Shown here: one piece after another, positions 53,083-62,784 of the stretch
Layout: each line of letters starts with the position of its first letter
Numbering within the stretch: the stretch's first letter is position 1
DNA from: Leptolyngbya boryana PCC 6306
GTDB lineage: Bacteria; Cyanobacteriota; Cyanobacteriia; Leptolyngbyales; Leptolyngbyaceae
Reading direction: 5' to 3'
Assembly (NCBI RefSeq): GCF_000353285.1
Contig: NZ_KB731326.1
Coordinates: forward strand, 248,001-312,000
DNA length: 64,000 nucleotides
The notes under the pieces: generated by a model
Databases searched by the model: none
What the model was told of the DNA's origin: nothing
The model's input: only the letters and a program-made list of their open reading frames with translations
Translations under genes and position numbers: made by a program

Positions 53083-53601
53083 ATGAGTGATTTAATCGTG
53101 ATTGGCTTTAAAGATGAATTCAAAGCAGATGAAGTTCTCATTGATCTGCGAAAACTCGAACTCGAATACTTGATTGATCTAGAAGATGCTGCTGTTGTGG
53201 TGAGAAATCAACAAGGCAAAGTCAAGATCAAACAAACTCAAGAACTTGTGGCTTCTGGGGTGTTGAGCGGTGGCTTCTGGGGACTCCTATTCGGATTTCT
53301 GTTTTTCAACCCTTTGTTAGGCTGGGCACTTGGAGCAACCGTTGGAGCAATTTCTGGGGCACTGACCGACATTGGGATTGATGACAACTTTATTCGTGAA
53401 ATCGGTGAGACAATCGAACCTGGAACCTCTGCTCTATTCATTCTGGTACGGAAATCTACTCCGGACAAAGTTCTGGAAGACTTGAGCAAGTTTGAAGGAA
53501 AAGTAATCCGGACTTCACTCTCAAAGCATGATGAAGCAGAATTGCAGGCAGCATTAGCAAAGTCTCATCAAGCTCTCCAAGAAGCTTCTAGCGATCGATA
53601 A
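53083..53601 (+). CDS. DUF1269 protein
   Basis: A 172-residue protein. The N-terminal half (SDLIVIGFKDEFKADEVL, LIDLEDAAVVVR) and the Gly-rich hydrophobic hairpin (GVLSGGFWGLLFGFLFFNPLLGWALGATVG) are typical of DUF1269, an uncharacterised family often induced by stress. GGAAG precedes the ATG. It begins a run of stress genes. Confidence 0.88.
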   Translation: MSDLIVIGFKDEFKADEVLIDLRKLELEYLIDLEDAAVVVRNQQGKVKIKQTQELVASGVLSGGFWGLLFGFLFFNPLLGWALGATVGAISGALTDIGIDDNFIREIGETIEPGTSALFILVRKSTPDKVLEDLSKFEGKVIRTSLSKHDEAELQAALAKSHQALQEASSDR

Positions 53602-53622
53602 CCTTAGATTCAAGAGGTGATT

Positions 53623-54153
53623 ATGTTTTACAAAATTCTTGTTGCGATCGATCAGTCTGATCTGGGTGAGCAATTGATGGAAAAAGCCATCACAATTGCA
53701 AAACCAATCGATGCTCAGTTAATGTTGCTAAATGTTGCGTCTCCTTTCTATTCAGGCTATCCAGATCCGCCTGTTTATCCTATGGTTGATAGCATCTATC
53801 AAGAAGCAAACCAAACCATTCTGGAACGCTATGAACAAGAAGTAGAAGCGATCAACCAGCAAGGCTTAGATTTGCTCCGATCTCAGCAAGCGATTGCAAC
53901 CCAAGCAGGAGTCGAAACAGAGATCACACAAAGTTTTGGCGATCCAGGTCATGTGATTTGCGACGTTGCCCGAAATTGGCAAGCAGACTTAATTATCATT
54001 GGACGACGTGGGCTTTCGGGATGGAAGGAAATGATTTTAGGAAGTGTGAGCAACTATGTGATTCACCATGCACCCTGCTCGGTTCTAACGGTTCAGCCCC
54101 TTTTACAATCTACTCCTGAAGCACCTCACATTGCTCAAGTCCATCATCATTAG
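53623..54153 (+). CDS. Universal stress protein A family
   Basis: A 176-residue UspA protein (MFYKILVAIDQSDLGEQL) with an intact ATP motif GRRGLSGWKEMILGSVSNYV. The ATG at 53623 has AGAGG before it. It is 21 bp after the DUF1269 gene and 35 bp before another Usp gene; the two Usp proteins resemble each other in the C-terminal half. Confidence 0.92.
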   Translation: MFYKILVAIDQSDLGEQLMEKAITIAKPIDAQLMLLNVASPFYSGYPDPPVYPMVDSIYQEANQTILERYEQEVEAINQQGLDLLRSQQAIATQAGVETEITQSFGDPGHVICDVARNWQADLIIIGRRGLSGWKEMILGSVSNYVIHHAPCSVLTVQPLLQSTPEAPHIAQVHHH

Positions 54154-54188
54154 CCTTAGAAACGCACTTTAGACGGTAGGAGGAATCT

Positions 54189-54698
54189 ATGTTTAGTAGA
54201 ATTCTCGTTGCGATCGAGATGTCAAAAGCAGGTCGGCACGTTTTTGAAACCGCTTTAGCACTTGCAAAGGCAACAGGTGCAAATCTGAAAATCTTGCACG
54301 TTCTATGTCCAGACGAAGAAGGTTGCCCAGATACATCAGGACTGTTAGGCACCTACTACTATCCAGGCACGGATGATGAAGCCACAGAACATGGACAAAT
54401 TGGATGGGAGCAATATTCTCAGAAATGTTTAGAGCGGTTGCGATCGCTCGTACAGATAGCAACAACCGAGGGGGTTCAAGCTGAGTTTGCTCAACCGAGT
54501 GGAAAACCAAGTCAGACAATCTGCGAAGAAGCCCGGAATTGGGAGGCGGATCTGATTGTGATTGGTCAGCGCGGGCTTTCAGGTTGGGAGAAAGCATTGC
54601 TTGGCAGTGTCAGCAGTTATGTGATTCAAAATGCTCCCTGTTCTGTGTTGGCTGATCAATCGCCAATTCGAGCGAGATCTGTTCCCGCAAAAGTTTAG
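54189..54698 (+). CDS. Universal stress protein A family
   Basis: A 169-residue UspA protein (MFSRILVAIEMSKAGRHVF) with the ATP motif GQRGLSGWEKALLGSVSSYV. It is preceded by AGGAGG-like sequence and follows the previous Usp gene by 35 bp, likely the same transcript. It resembles the other copies in the C-terminal half. Confidence 0.92.
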   Translation: MFSRILVAIEMSKAGRHVFETALALAKATGANLKILHVLCPDEEGCPDTSGLLGTYYYPGTDDEATEHGQIGWEQYSQKCLERLRSLVQIATTEGVQAEFAQPSGKPSQTICEEARNWEADLIVIGQRGLSGWEKALLGSVSSYVIQNAPCSVLADQSPIRARSVPAKV

Positions 54699-54703
54699 AA
54701 GCG

Positions 54704-54793
54704 TTGTCCAGCGTTCTTGCATTTCTCCTTTTGGCAGCAGTTTTCTTAATTGCTGTCATCATTCTTCTGGCTTTGATCTTTTCATCTCAATGA
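54704..54793 (+). CDS. Possible 29-residue single-helix peptide
   Basis: Starting at TTG 54704 the frame encodes SSVLAFLLLAAVFLIAVIIL followed by LALIFSSQ, a single hydrophobic helix. It begins just after the Usp stop, without a convincing ribosome site. It could be a real small membrane protein or chance. Confidence 0.25.
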   Translation: MSSVLAFLLLAAVFLIAVIILLALIFSSQ

Positions 54794-54825
54794 GTCATTC
54801 ATTTTACTAAATAGTTTAAGTAAAA

Positions 54826-56076
54826 ATGGCAGAACAACCGCGATTTTTAAATAGATTCCTTGCTTTAATCCAAGGAGAGGTTCCTGCCGACACTCTTGAA
54901 GCCTATCAGCGTGCAGGCAATGCCGTTTACGATCTCCTGAAGCAAGTTGAAGACCATCGCTTATCGCTCAAAATTCAGGGCTTAAATCCCTGGCAGTTCG
55001 ATACGGCAACTCAGACACAATTTCTTTGCGCTTGGAATGCGTTTGTGTTGCAAAGTGTGGGGGATCAGCTTTTGCAAGCGGACTATCGTGCTGACCCCGC
55101 GACGATCGGATATGTTCCACCAATGACCGCAGAACAAGCACTTAACTTTTATAACCAGGTTGGAAAATGGTTAAGTCGGGCACACCAAGCAAGTAACAAT
55201 CCCACCTATCGGCTCGATGTTCCACTCCCCGCCGATCTACCAGTCTGGGGAGAAGAAAAGCCCTGTCCAAATTCACATTTGGATGGCATGATTAGTGCGA
55301 CGAAACTGATCCGAACTCATACTGAGGCAGCGATCGCAGGGTTTGAATCGGATACGATCGCCTCTGAACATGAAACCGCTCTGAACCAAATTCACCAACT
55401 GTTAGCCAGCGCCACGAGTGAAGCAGAATATGCCGAGCAACTCTGGGCACCTAAGCTTGCTCAAGTTGTGCATGAAAAAGTTGAGCAACACGCTAGAACA
55501 GCCTTGGAGCAGTACTATCGGCTTGGGCAAATGTTAGCAATGCCGCAACTGCTAGATCGTAGGTATTCCACTCAAGCCAGCAAAGCAGCATTTTCTGGAC
55601 AGACTTCTCGTTTACCGCTTCCCGAAGAGGCAGGCTTTGATCGTTGGTGTTTAACTGATCCTGTCGTTCGAGACGATCCAAATCGTCCAAATGATACTGA
55701 GGCGGCGATCGCACTAATTTGGAAGTACGATCCCGAACCAGAAAAAACATTGGCGATTCAAGCAGACATCAATGGGGCTTTAGAACGACACGATATTGAC
55801 TATGCCACTGATCGATTTGGAGATCGCATAGGACACTACTACTGCTGTCCTTGGGCACCCATCTATGTTGTGAAACATCCAGTCACGATCGCAAATCGCC
55901 ATCTTCGCACGTTCCAAGAATTCACATTAGAAATCTCAGCCGAAGCAGTTCCTAGAGGCGGAGAGTTCAAACGAAAACTGTTAGTGGGATCATTCCAACC
56001 CGTTGAAGATATGGAGTACTGCTCACCGTTTTCTAGCGATCGACGCAGTGGTTCTCATCATCGTAGAAGTTGTTAA
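54826..56076 (+). CDS. Unrecognised conserved-looking protein
   Basis: A 416-residue soluble protein with no signal peptide or membrane helix. It is helix-rich in the first 270 residues (DTLEAYQRAGNAVYDLLKQV, NFYNQVGKWLSRAHQASNN) and has a compact C-terminal part with GHYYCCPWAPIYVVKHPVTI and FTLEISAEAVPRGGEFKRKL. The last residues are basic (SSDRRSGSHHRRSC). It lies between Usp genes and the Hho-like protease and is 19 bp from the latter. I do not recognise the family. Confidence 0.6.
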   Translation: MAEQPRFLNRFLALIQGEVPADTLEAYQRAGNAVYDLLKQVEDHRLSLKIQGLNPWQFDTATQTQFLCAWNAFVLQSVGDQLLQADYRADPATIGYVPPMTAEQALNFYNQVGKWLSRAHQASNNPTYRLDVPLPADLPVWGEEKPCPNSHLDGMISATKLIRTHTEAAIAGFESDTIASEHETALNQIHQLLASATSEAEYAEQLWAPKLAQVVHEKVEQHARTALEQYYRLGQMLAMPQLLDRRYSTQASKAAFSGQTSRLPLPEEAGFDRWCLTDPVVRDDPNRPNDTEAAIALIWKYDPEPEKTLAIQADINGALERHDIDYATDRFGDRIGHYYCCPWAPIYVVKHPVTIANRHLRTFQEFTLEISAEAVPRGGEFKRKLLVGSFQPVEDMEYCSPFSSDRRSGSHHRRSC

Positions 56077-56095
56077 CCGTTAGGAGAGTTAGACG

Positions 56096-57319
56096 ATGAC
56101 AAAACAATCACGGTTTGCTTGGTCGCAAATTCTAGGTTACGGATTAGCGGGTTTAGTTGGTGCTGGGGTTGCAGTTGTCAGTCAGCGATCGTCAATTTCC
56201 AATCCTAGTAATTCTGCACAATCTACTGCTCAATCTCCTAACATGACTGCTATCAACCATCGGCTCAATGTCACGGGTAGAGGCGGAGATGGCGATTTTG
56301 TTGCGGTAGCAGCCAAAAAAGTAGAACCAGCCGTTGTCCGCATCGATACAGAACAAGTGATCCAGCTATCGAAAGATCCAGCGTTAGAGAATCCGATTCT
56401 GCGCCGCTTTTTTGGCATGGATAATGCTCCAATGCCTCAGCAACGGGAATTACGACGGGGCATTGGCTCTGGATTTATTGTCGATCGTAATGGCATTCTT
56501 CTGACCAATGCTCATGTCGTCAAAGGCGCAGATAAAGTCACTGTAACCTTGATTGATGGGCGAACTTTTCAAGGAACAGTGCGAGGCACAGATGAGTTGA
56601 TGGATCTAGCAGTCGTCAAAATCGATCCAAAAGGTCAAGAGTTACCCGTTGTGCCATTAGGAAGTTCTGATCAAGTAGAGGTTGGAGACTGGGCGATCAC
56701 GGTCGGCAACCCACTTGGTTTAAACAACACCGTAACCCTGGGAATCGTCAGCAATTTGAGTCGATCGAGCAATCAGGTTGGCATTCCAGAAAAACGATTA
56801 GATTTTATTCAAACCGATGCTGCAATTAATCCGGGAAATTCTGGTGGTCCCTTGCTCAATAAAGCCGGAGAAGTCATTGGAATCAATACTGCGATTCGCT
56901 CTGATGCACAAGGAATCGGATTTGCAATTCCTATCAATACCGTAAAAGCTGTTCAACCGCTCCTTGCCGATGGAAAAAGTGTTCCGTATCCCTATCTGGG
57001 AGTTCAGATGGCAACCATCACACCAGAAATTGCTCAAATGAACAATCGACGATCGGATCTACCGTTTCAAATACCAGAGGTTGCTGGAGTACTAGTTATA
57101 CAAGTACAGCCAAACGCACCAGCAGCAACCGCAGGGGTACGCCCTGGAGATGTTTTTGTTGAACTGAATGGACAGCCCATTACTAAGGCAGAACAAATAC
57201 AGCAAGTGCTAGCAAAAAGCCAGGTTGGTCAAACCTTACAGGTCAAAGCTCGTCGGGGCGATCAAACGCTTGCTCTATCCATTCGGGTTGGGAATTTACG
57301 TGACGCAACCAATGAGTAA
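56096..57319 (+). CDS. Deg/Hho-type serine protease with PDZ domain
   Basis: A 407-residue HtrA-family protease. An N-terminal membrane anchor or signal (ILGYGLAGLVGAGVAVVS) is followed by a trypsin-like domain with His140 (LTNAHVVKG), Asp170 (LMDLAVVK) and Ser249 (NPGNSGGPLL), then one PDZ domain (about 300-400, GVLVIQVQPNAPAATAGVRPGDVFV). This is the layout of cyanobacterial HhoA, HhoB and HtrA. It degrades damaged envelope proteins. GGAG precedes the ATG. Confidence 0.93.
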   Translation: MTKQSRFAWSQILGYGLAGLVGAGVAVVSQRSSISNPSNSAQSTAQSPNMTAINHRLNVTGRGGDGDFVAVAAKKVEPAVVRIDTEQVIQLSKDPALENPILRRFFGMDNAPMPQQRELRRGIGSGFIVDRNGILLTNAHVVKGADKVTVTLIDGRTFQGTVRGTDELMDLAVVKIDPKGQELPVVPLGSSDQVEVGDWAITVGNPLGLNNTVTLGIVSNLSRSSNQVGIPEKRLDFIQTDAAINPGNSGGPLLNKAGEVIGINTAIRSDAQGIGFAIPINTVKAVQPLLADGKSVPYPYLGVQMATITPEIAQMNNRRSDLPFQIPEVAGVLVIQVQPNAPAATAGVRPGDVFVELNGQPITKAEQIQQVLAKSQVGQTLQVKARRGDQTLALSIRVGNLRDATNE

Positions 57320-57354
57320 TGTAACTCACAACTTTTCTAGCTGGAGGTCACACA

Positions 57355-58044
57355 ATGAAGTTAGTTGAGCAAGAGGGAGACACCATCAGCGTTCAGAAAG
57401 AATTAATTCAGCTTTATCAAGCACATCTTGCTTATGACGATGTTACTGCACAATTACGTAGCAATATCGCGATCGAGAGTTGGGTATACCGCAGGCAAGC
57501 GGCTCAGGTGCTTTCGCTAAAACTCGGAGACACAGTTGTTGATTTAGGGTGTGGTACAGGTTTGAACTTTCCTCTATTTCAAGAAGCTGTAGGATCTCAA
57601 GGAAAAATAATTGGTGTGGAAAGTGCCACCGTGATGTTAAAACAAGCATGGCAGCGAGTACAAACTGAAGATTGGTCGAATGTTGAACTAGTTGATAGCA
57701 GAAGTGGTTTGTTCCGTTTTCCAAATCAGGTTGATGGAATTTTCTCAACCTTTGTCATCCCGTTACTTTACCAATTTGAGCAAATTGTTGGGGATGGTTG
57801 TGCAGCACTCGCACCCGGAAAACGATGGATCATTCTAGATCTCAAATCCCCTACATCAGAAACTTCGGTGCTTTCAACTTTACTCAGTGACTTTATGAAT
57901 CAATCGCTCGGAGAAATTGCAAGCAAAGAAAAGTGGATGACATGGATTCCGATTCAGAATTACCTGGGAAACGCTTCATTAAGCAAGCCTTGTACAGGTT
58001 TTGTTTACACTGCTCCGCTAGCAAGTAGAGGAAACGTAGGATGA
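57355..58044 (+). CDS. Class I SAM-dependent methyltransferase
   Basis: A 229-residue methyltransferase: motif I VVDLGCGTGLNFPLF, acidic loop IIGVESATVM and a typical fourth strand (VDGIFSTFVIPLL). A GGAGG site is 8 nt before the ATG. Its stop overlaps the next gene's ATG in an ATGA junction, so it is coupled to the YHS-phosphorylase. Substrate unknown. Confidence 0.78.
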   Translation: MKLVEQEGDTISVQKELIQLYQAHLAYDDVTAQLRSNIAIESWVYRRQAAQVLSLKLGDTVVDLGCGTGLNFPLFQEAVGSQGKIIGVESATVMLKQAWQRVQTEDWSNVELVDSRSGLFRFPNQVDGIFSTFVIPLLYQFEQIVGDGCAALAPGKRWIILDLKSPTSETSVLSTLLSDFMNQSLGEIASKEKWMTWIPIQNYLGNASLSKPCTGFVYTAPLASRGNVG

Positions 58045-59900
58045 ACGCTATTTTAAAAGATCCGGTTTGTGGCATGACTGTTCAAGCAGAACAAGCAATA
58101 ACCGCTTCTTACCGCGATCGCACCCTTCATTTCTGCTCAGAGTTCTGCCAAACTAAATTCTTTGAGCATCCAGACCTTTATCTTACGACGCTCACGACCG
58201 CTCAGATCAATGAAGCAAAAACTAGTAGACGAGTTGCCTACTTCTCAATGGAAGTTGCGATCGGATCAACGATGCCTACTTATAGTGGAGGATTGGGTGT
58301 TTTGGCAGGCGATACGTTGAAATCTCTAGCTGATTTGCGGGTTCCTGCGATCGGAGTCAGCTTACTTTACCGTAAAGGTTATTTTGATCAGGCATTAACC
58401 GCGTGGGGGGAGCAGCAAGAACGTCCGGTGAGTTGGAACCCCGATCGCTTCCTTCGCCTGTTGCCTGAAGTGGTCTCGATCAAGCTTGAGCAACGCAGCG
58501 TCAATGTTCGAGCTTGGCAGTATGACATTGTAGGACTCAATGGTTACAGCGTTCCCCTAATCTTGCTCGATACCGATATGGAAGGCAACACCAACGACGA
58601 TCGAGGATTAACAGATTTTCTTTATGGTGGGGATGAACGCTATCGACTAGCTCAAGAAGTTGTTCTAGGAGTCGGTGGAATCAAGATGCTTCAGACGCTG
58701 GGCTACACAGGCATTGAACGATTTCACATGAATGAAGGACACGCTAGTTTACTGGTCATTGCAATGTTGAGGGAACGGAATGGACAAGCCAGTGAAACTT
58801 GGGATTTTAGCAACATCCGTAACCAGTGTGTCTTCACGACGCATACCCCTGTCCCCGCAGGACACGATCAGTTTGACTATGGTTTAGTCCAGCATGAATT
58901 GGGTCAATTGGTGCCATTCGAGGTACTGCAAATGTTGGGAGGACGCGATCGACTGAATATGACCTTACTGGGACTCAATCTGAGTCATTACGTAAACGGA
59001 GTCGCAAAGCGGCATGAAGAAGTCTCGCAAGCCATGTTTCCTGGCTATCCGATTCACCATATTACGAACGGCGTTCACTCCTGGACATGGACGTGCGATA
59101 GTTTTCGAGCGCTCTACGATCGCTATATTCCGGGCTGGAGCAATGATCCATCCATGCTGAGACACGCGATCGACATTCCTCAACCTGATATCTGGACTGC
59201 CCACCGAACGGCGAAAGCACAACTACTGGACTATATTCAACAACACACAGATTATTCATTGTTCCCAGATACTCTCACGATTGGCTTTGCCCGTCGCGCA
59301 ACTCAATACAAACGGGCAGATTTAGTTTTCTCTAATCTCGATCGATTGTTAGACATTGCTCAAGAGGTAGGTTCCTTACAGTTTGTATTTGCTGGGAAAG
59401 CCCATCCTAAAGACAAAGCAGGTAAAGAGTTAATTCAACATATCTTCAACGTTTCGCGTCAACTGCGCGATCGCATCCCAGTGGTTTTTCTAGAAAACTA
59501 CGATATGGATCTCGCTAAATTCCTGGTATCTGGCGTTGATCTTTGGCTCAACACACCGCAAAGACCGCTCAAAGCTTCTGGAACGTCTGGCATGAAAGCT
59601 GCTCATAATGGTGTTCCAAGCTTTAGTATTCTCGACGGCTGGTGGATCGAAGGGCACATTGAGGGAATCACAGGTTGGTCAATTGGTGCAAAAGGGTCAG
59701 CAATCAATCCCTCAGAAGACTTGAATCGTGAGGATGCAGAGGATTTGTATCAAAAATTGAAGAACGTCATTGTGCCACTATTCTATCGAGAACGTGAACG
59801 CTGGGTAGATGTAATGCGGCATTCGATCGCTTTGAATGCTTCGTTTTTTAACACGCACCGAATGGTACAACAATACGTCACGAATGCCTATCTATCGTGA
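58041..59900 (+). CDS. YHS domain fused to alpha-glucan phosphorylase
   Basis: A 619-residue fusion. Residues about 4-46 form a YHS metal-binding domain (KDPVCGMTVQ, LHFCSEFCQTKFF). From about 60 the protein is a short-type GT35 alpha-glucan phosphorylase: YFSMEVAIGSTMPTYSGGLG, MNEGHASL, HYVNGVAKRH, FARRATQYKRADL, and the PLP-site segment KASGTSGMKAAHNG. The enzyme releases glucose-1-phosphate from glucans. A soft-metal domain on it is unexpected and may gate activity by copper or redox state. It is coupled to the methyltransferase upstream and followed by phosphoketolase. Confidence 0.88.
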   Translation: MNAILKDPVCGMTVQAEQAITASYRDRTLHFCSEFCQTKFFEHPDLYLTTLTTAQINEAKTSRRVAYFSMEVAIGSTMPTYSGGLGVLAGDTLKSLADLRVPAIGVSLLYRKGYFDQALTAWGEQQERPVSWNPDRFLRLLPEVVSIKLEQRSVNVRAWQYDIVGLNGYSVPLILLDTDMEGNTNDDRGLTDFLYGGDERYRLAQEVVLGVGGIKMLQTLGYTGIERFHMNEGHASLLVIAMLRERNGQASETWDFSNIRNQCVFTTHTPVPAGHDQFDYGLVQHELGQLVPFEVLQMLGGRDRLNMTLLGLNLSHYVNGVAKRHEEVSQAMFPGYPIHHITNGVHSWTWTCDSFRALYDRYIPGWSNDPSMLRHAIDIPQPDIWTAHRTAKAQLLDYIQQHTDYSLFPDTLTIGFARRATQYKRADLVFSNLDRLLDIAQEVGSLQFVFAGKAHPKDKAGKELIQHIFNVSRQLRDRIPVVFLENYDMDLAKFLVSGVDLWLNTPQRPLKASGTSGMKAAHNGVPSFSILDGWWIEGHIEGITGWSIGAKGSAINPSEDLNREDAEDLYQKLKNVIVPLFYRERERWVDVMRHSIALNASFFNTHRMVQQYVTNAYLS

Positions 59901-59989
59901 AATGGCTGAAACACTCTAGTTGAGCTAGACCATTCCTCCAGACAACTGCTTTCATCTTCATCACAGTCGTTTATTACTCTCAATAAATT

Positions 59990-62371
59990 ATGACAGTCAT
60001 TCCTGTAAAACAGACCGCTTCCCTTACCGCAGAAGAACTGCGTAAAATGCAGGCTTACTGGCAAGCAGCGAACTATCTTTCAGTTGGACAAATCTATCTT
60101 CTCGATAATCCGCTCTTGCGTGAACCGCTCAAATTGGAACACGTTAAACCCAGACTCCTGGGACATTGGGGAACAACGCCTGGACTGAATCTAATTTATG
60201 TGCATTTCAATCGATTGATTAAACGCCATGATTTAAACGTCATCTACGTTGCAGGTCCGGGGCATGGCGGTCCTGGTTTGGTTGCCAATACCTACCTAGA
60301 AGGTACTTATAGCGAATTCTACCCCAACATTTCTCAAGACCTTGAGGGAATGAAACTACTGTTTAAGCAGTTCTCCTTTCCTGGAGGCATTCCCAGCCAT
60401 GTTGCTCCTGAAACACCTGGCTCTATTCACGAGGGTGGTGAACTGGGCTATGCCTTGCTTCATGCTTATGGTGCTGCGTTTGATAATCCTGATTTGCTGG
60501 TTTGCTGTGTTGTGGGAGACGGTGAAGCTGAAACAGGAGCACTGGCAACCAGTTGGCATTCTAACAAGTTCCTCAATCCAGCCCGTGATGGCGCAGTTCT
60601 ACCGATCTTGCACCTGAACGGCTACAAGATCGCCAATCCAACGATTCTGGCGCGGCTCGACCAAGAGGAACTAGAGGCTCTATTTGTGGGATATGGCTAT
60701 AAACCGTATTTTGTGGAGGGAGATGATCCTGAAACGGTACATCAACTGTTAGCAGGGACGCTGGATACGATCGTTGCCGAAATCAAAACGATTCAGCAGG
60801 ATGCCCGCATCAATGGCTTCTCTAAACGTCCTCGCCATCCCATGTTAATTCTACGCACCCCCAAAGGCTGGACAGGTCCCAAAATAGTCGATGGTATTCC
60901 TGTCGAAAATACGTTCCGATCGCACCAAGTTCCTTTGGCTGAGTTGGCAAGTCAACCTGAGCATCTCAAACTTCTAGAAGACTGGCTGCGAAGCTATCAA
61001 CCTGAAAAACTGTTTGACCAGACTGGCAAACTGATTGAGGAACTGGCAGAACTTGCGCCTCAAGGCGATCGCCGCATGGGGGCTAATCCTCATGCCAATG
61101 GGGGATTGCTCCTCAAAGATCTGAAATTGCCGAACTTCCGAGACTACGCCGTTGAAGTTCCAAACCCTGGCACAACAACAGCAGAATCAACTCGAATCAT
61201 GGGACAGTTCTTGCGCGATGTGATGAAACTGAACCTCGATCGCCAGAATTTTCGAGTTATGAGTCCCGATGAAAACAACTCAAATCGATGGAATGCAATC
61301 CTGGAAGTGATCGATCGCGTTTCTACGGCTGAAATTTTGCCGACTGATGACCATCTTTCTCCTGATGGTCGGGTGATAGAAGTTCTGAGTGAGCAGATGT
61401 GCCAGGGCTGGCTAGAAGGATATCTGTTGACGGGTCGCCACGGATTTTTCTCTTGCTATGAGGCATTCATCCACATCATTGATTCGATGTTCAATCAACA
61501 CGCTAAATGGTTGAAAGTCACTCGTCATATTCCTTGGCGTCGATCGATTGCATCTCTGAACTATCTACTAACCTCCCATGTTTGGCGACAAGACCACAAT
61601 GGATTTTCACACCAAGATCCTGGCTTTATCGATCATGTGGTTAACAAAAAAGCAGATGTCATTCGAGTTTATCTACCTCCAGACGCGAACACGCTTCTTT
61701 CAGTGACTGATCATTGTTTACGAAGTCGTCACTATGTCAATCTGATTATTGCCGGAAAACAACCAGAGCTACAGTGGCTCGATATGGAGTCCGCAATTAA
61801 ACACTGCACTGCTGGCATTGGCATCTGGGAATGGGCGAGCAATGACCGAGGTAGTGAACCTGATGTCGTGATGGGATGTGCCGGAGATGTGCCAACCCTT
61901 GAAACATTGGCAGCCGTTGATCTGTTACGTCAACACTTTCCCGACTTAAAAGTGCGGGTTGTGAATGTGGTAGATCTGATGAAACTTCAACCTGAGGAGG
62001 AACATCCTCATGGATTAAGCCATAAAGAATTTGACACCATCTTCACAACTGATAAGCCCATTGTGTTTGCCTATCACGGCTATCCCTGGCTCATCCACCG
62101 CTTGACCTACCGTCGCACCAATCATAAAAATCTTCATGTGCGGGGATACAAGGAAGAAGGAACCACAACCACTCCGTTCGATATGGTGGTACTCAATGAT
62201 TTAGACCGCTTTCATCTCGTTCTTGATGTCATTGATCGAGTGCCCAAACTGGGTTACACAGCCGCCTATACTCAGCAATTCATCCGCGACAAGCTGATTG
62301 AACATAGACAGTACATCACTCAATACGGTGAGGATATGCCTGAAATCCGCAACTGGAAATGGCAGCACTAA
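59990..62371 (+). CDS. xfp: Xylulose-5-P/fructose-6-P phosphoketolase
   Basis: A 793-residue thiamine-diphosphate enzyme of normal length. Motifs include [19 protein letters not shown], the TPP-binding [30 protein letters not shown] and [13 protein letters not shown]. It splits xylulose-5-P or fructose-6-P with phosphate to acetyl-phosphate and an aldose phosphate, giving a route to acetyl-phosphate without decarboxylation. It lies 90 bp after the glucan phosphorylase, so stored glucan could feed it. Confidence 0.95.
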   Translation: MTVIPVKQTASLTAEELRKMQAYWQAANYLSVGQIYLLDNPLLREPLKLEHVKPRLLGHWGTTPGLNLIYVHFNRLIKRHDLNVIYVAGPGHGGPGLVANTYLEGTYSEFYPNISQDLEGMKLLFKQFSFPGGIPSHVAPETPGSIHEGGELGYALLHAYGAAFDNPDLLVCCVVGDGEAETGALATSWHSNKFLNPARDGAVLPILHLNGYKIANPTILARLDQEELEALFVGYGYKPYFVEGDDPETVHQLLAGTLDTIVAEIKTIQQDARINGFSKRPRHPMLILRTPKGWTGPKIVDGIPVENTFRSHQVPLAELASQPEHLKLLEDWLRSYQPEKLFDQTGKLIEELAELAPQGDRRMGANPHANGGLLLKDLKLPNFRDYAVEVPNPGTTTAESTRIMGQFLRDVMKLNLDRQNFRVMSPDENNSNRWNAILEVIDRVSTAEILPTDDHLSPDGRVIEVLSEQMCQGWLEGYLLTGRHGFFSCYEAFIHIIDSMFNQHAKWLKVTRHIPWRRSIASLNYLLTSHVWRQDHNGFSHQDPGFIDHVVNKKADVIRVYLPPDANTLLSVTDHCLRSRHYVNLIIAGKQPELQWLDMESAIKHCTAGIGIWEWASNDRGSEPDVVMGCAGDVPTLETLAAVDLLRQHFPDLKVRVVNVVDLMKLQPEEEHPHGLSHKEFDTIFTTDKPIVFAYHGYPWLIHRLTYRRTNHKNLHVRGYKEEGTTTTPFDMVVLNDLDRFHLVLDVIDRVPKLGYTAAYTQQFIRDKLIEHRQYITQYGEDMPEIRNWKWQH

Positions 62372-62429
62372 TTGATCACTATTTTGGAGATAAACCTGTT
62401 TGGAAGTGAATAGGGAGCAAAATGAAGTC

Positions 62430-62762
62430 ATGGAACCAAAATTGCTAGTAACACTGCCATCTCATTCCCCTTCTCCAGGCGATCGTGGGGCGGTAACGTC
62501 CTCTGCCCCAGATTCAAGTCTGCTGATTCCGGCTGGTTTTGTCATCCTCTCAGCGATCGCGATTTCAATTTATGTCTTCATACCTAAACAGATACATCAG
62601 GCTGCACTTGACTTGAAATGCCGTTCCAAAGTCCCGTGTCGTCACTGTCGGTATTTTAGCCACAACAATTATCTCCGATGCAGCGTTCATCCGACAACCG
62701 CAATGACTGAGAAAGCCATTGATTGTCAGGATTATGATCCAATTGTTAGGAGTAACCGTTGA
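62430..62762 (+). CDS. Membrane-anchored Cys-cluster protein
   Basis: A 110-residue protein with one membrane helix (SLLIPAGFVILSAIAISIYVF) and a C-terminal Cys-rich segment (CRSKVPCRHCRYF, YLRCSVHP, AIDCQDYDP), which could bind a metal. Similar small proteins occur in cyanobacteria. The ATG at 62430 has GGGAG 14 nt upstream; a GTG at 62406 is an alternative. Confidence 0.65.
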   Translation: MEPKLLVTLPSHSPSPGDRGAVTSSAPDSSLLIPAGFVILSAIAISIYVFIPKQIHQAALDLKCRSKVPCRHCRYFSHNNYLRCSVHPTTAMTEKAIDCQDYDPIVRSNR

Positions 62763-62784
62763 AAACGATTCTGCGAGGAAGTAA

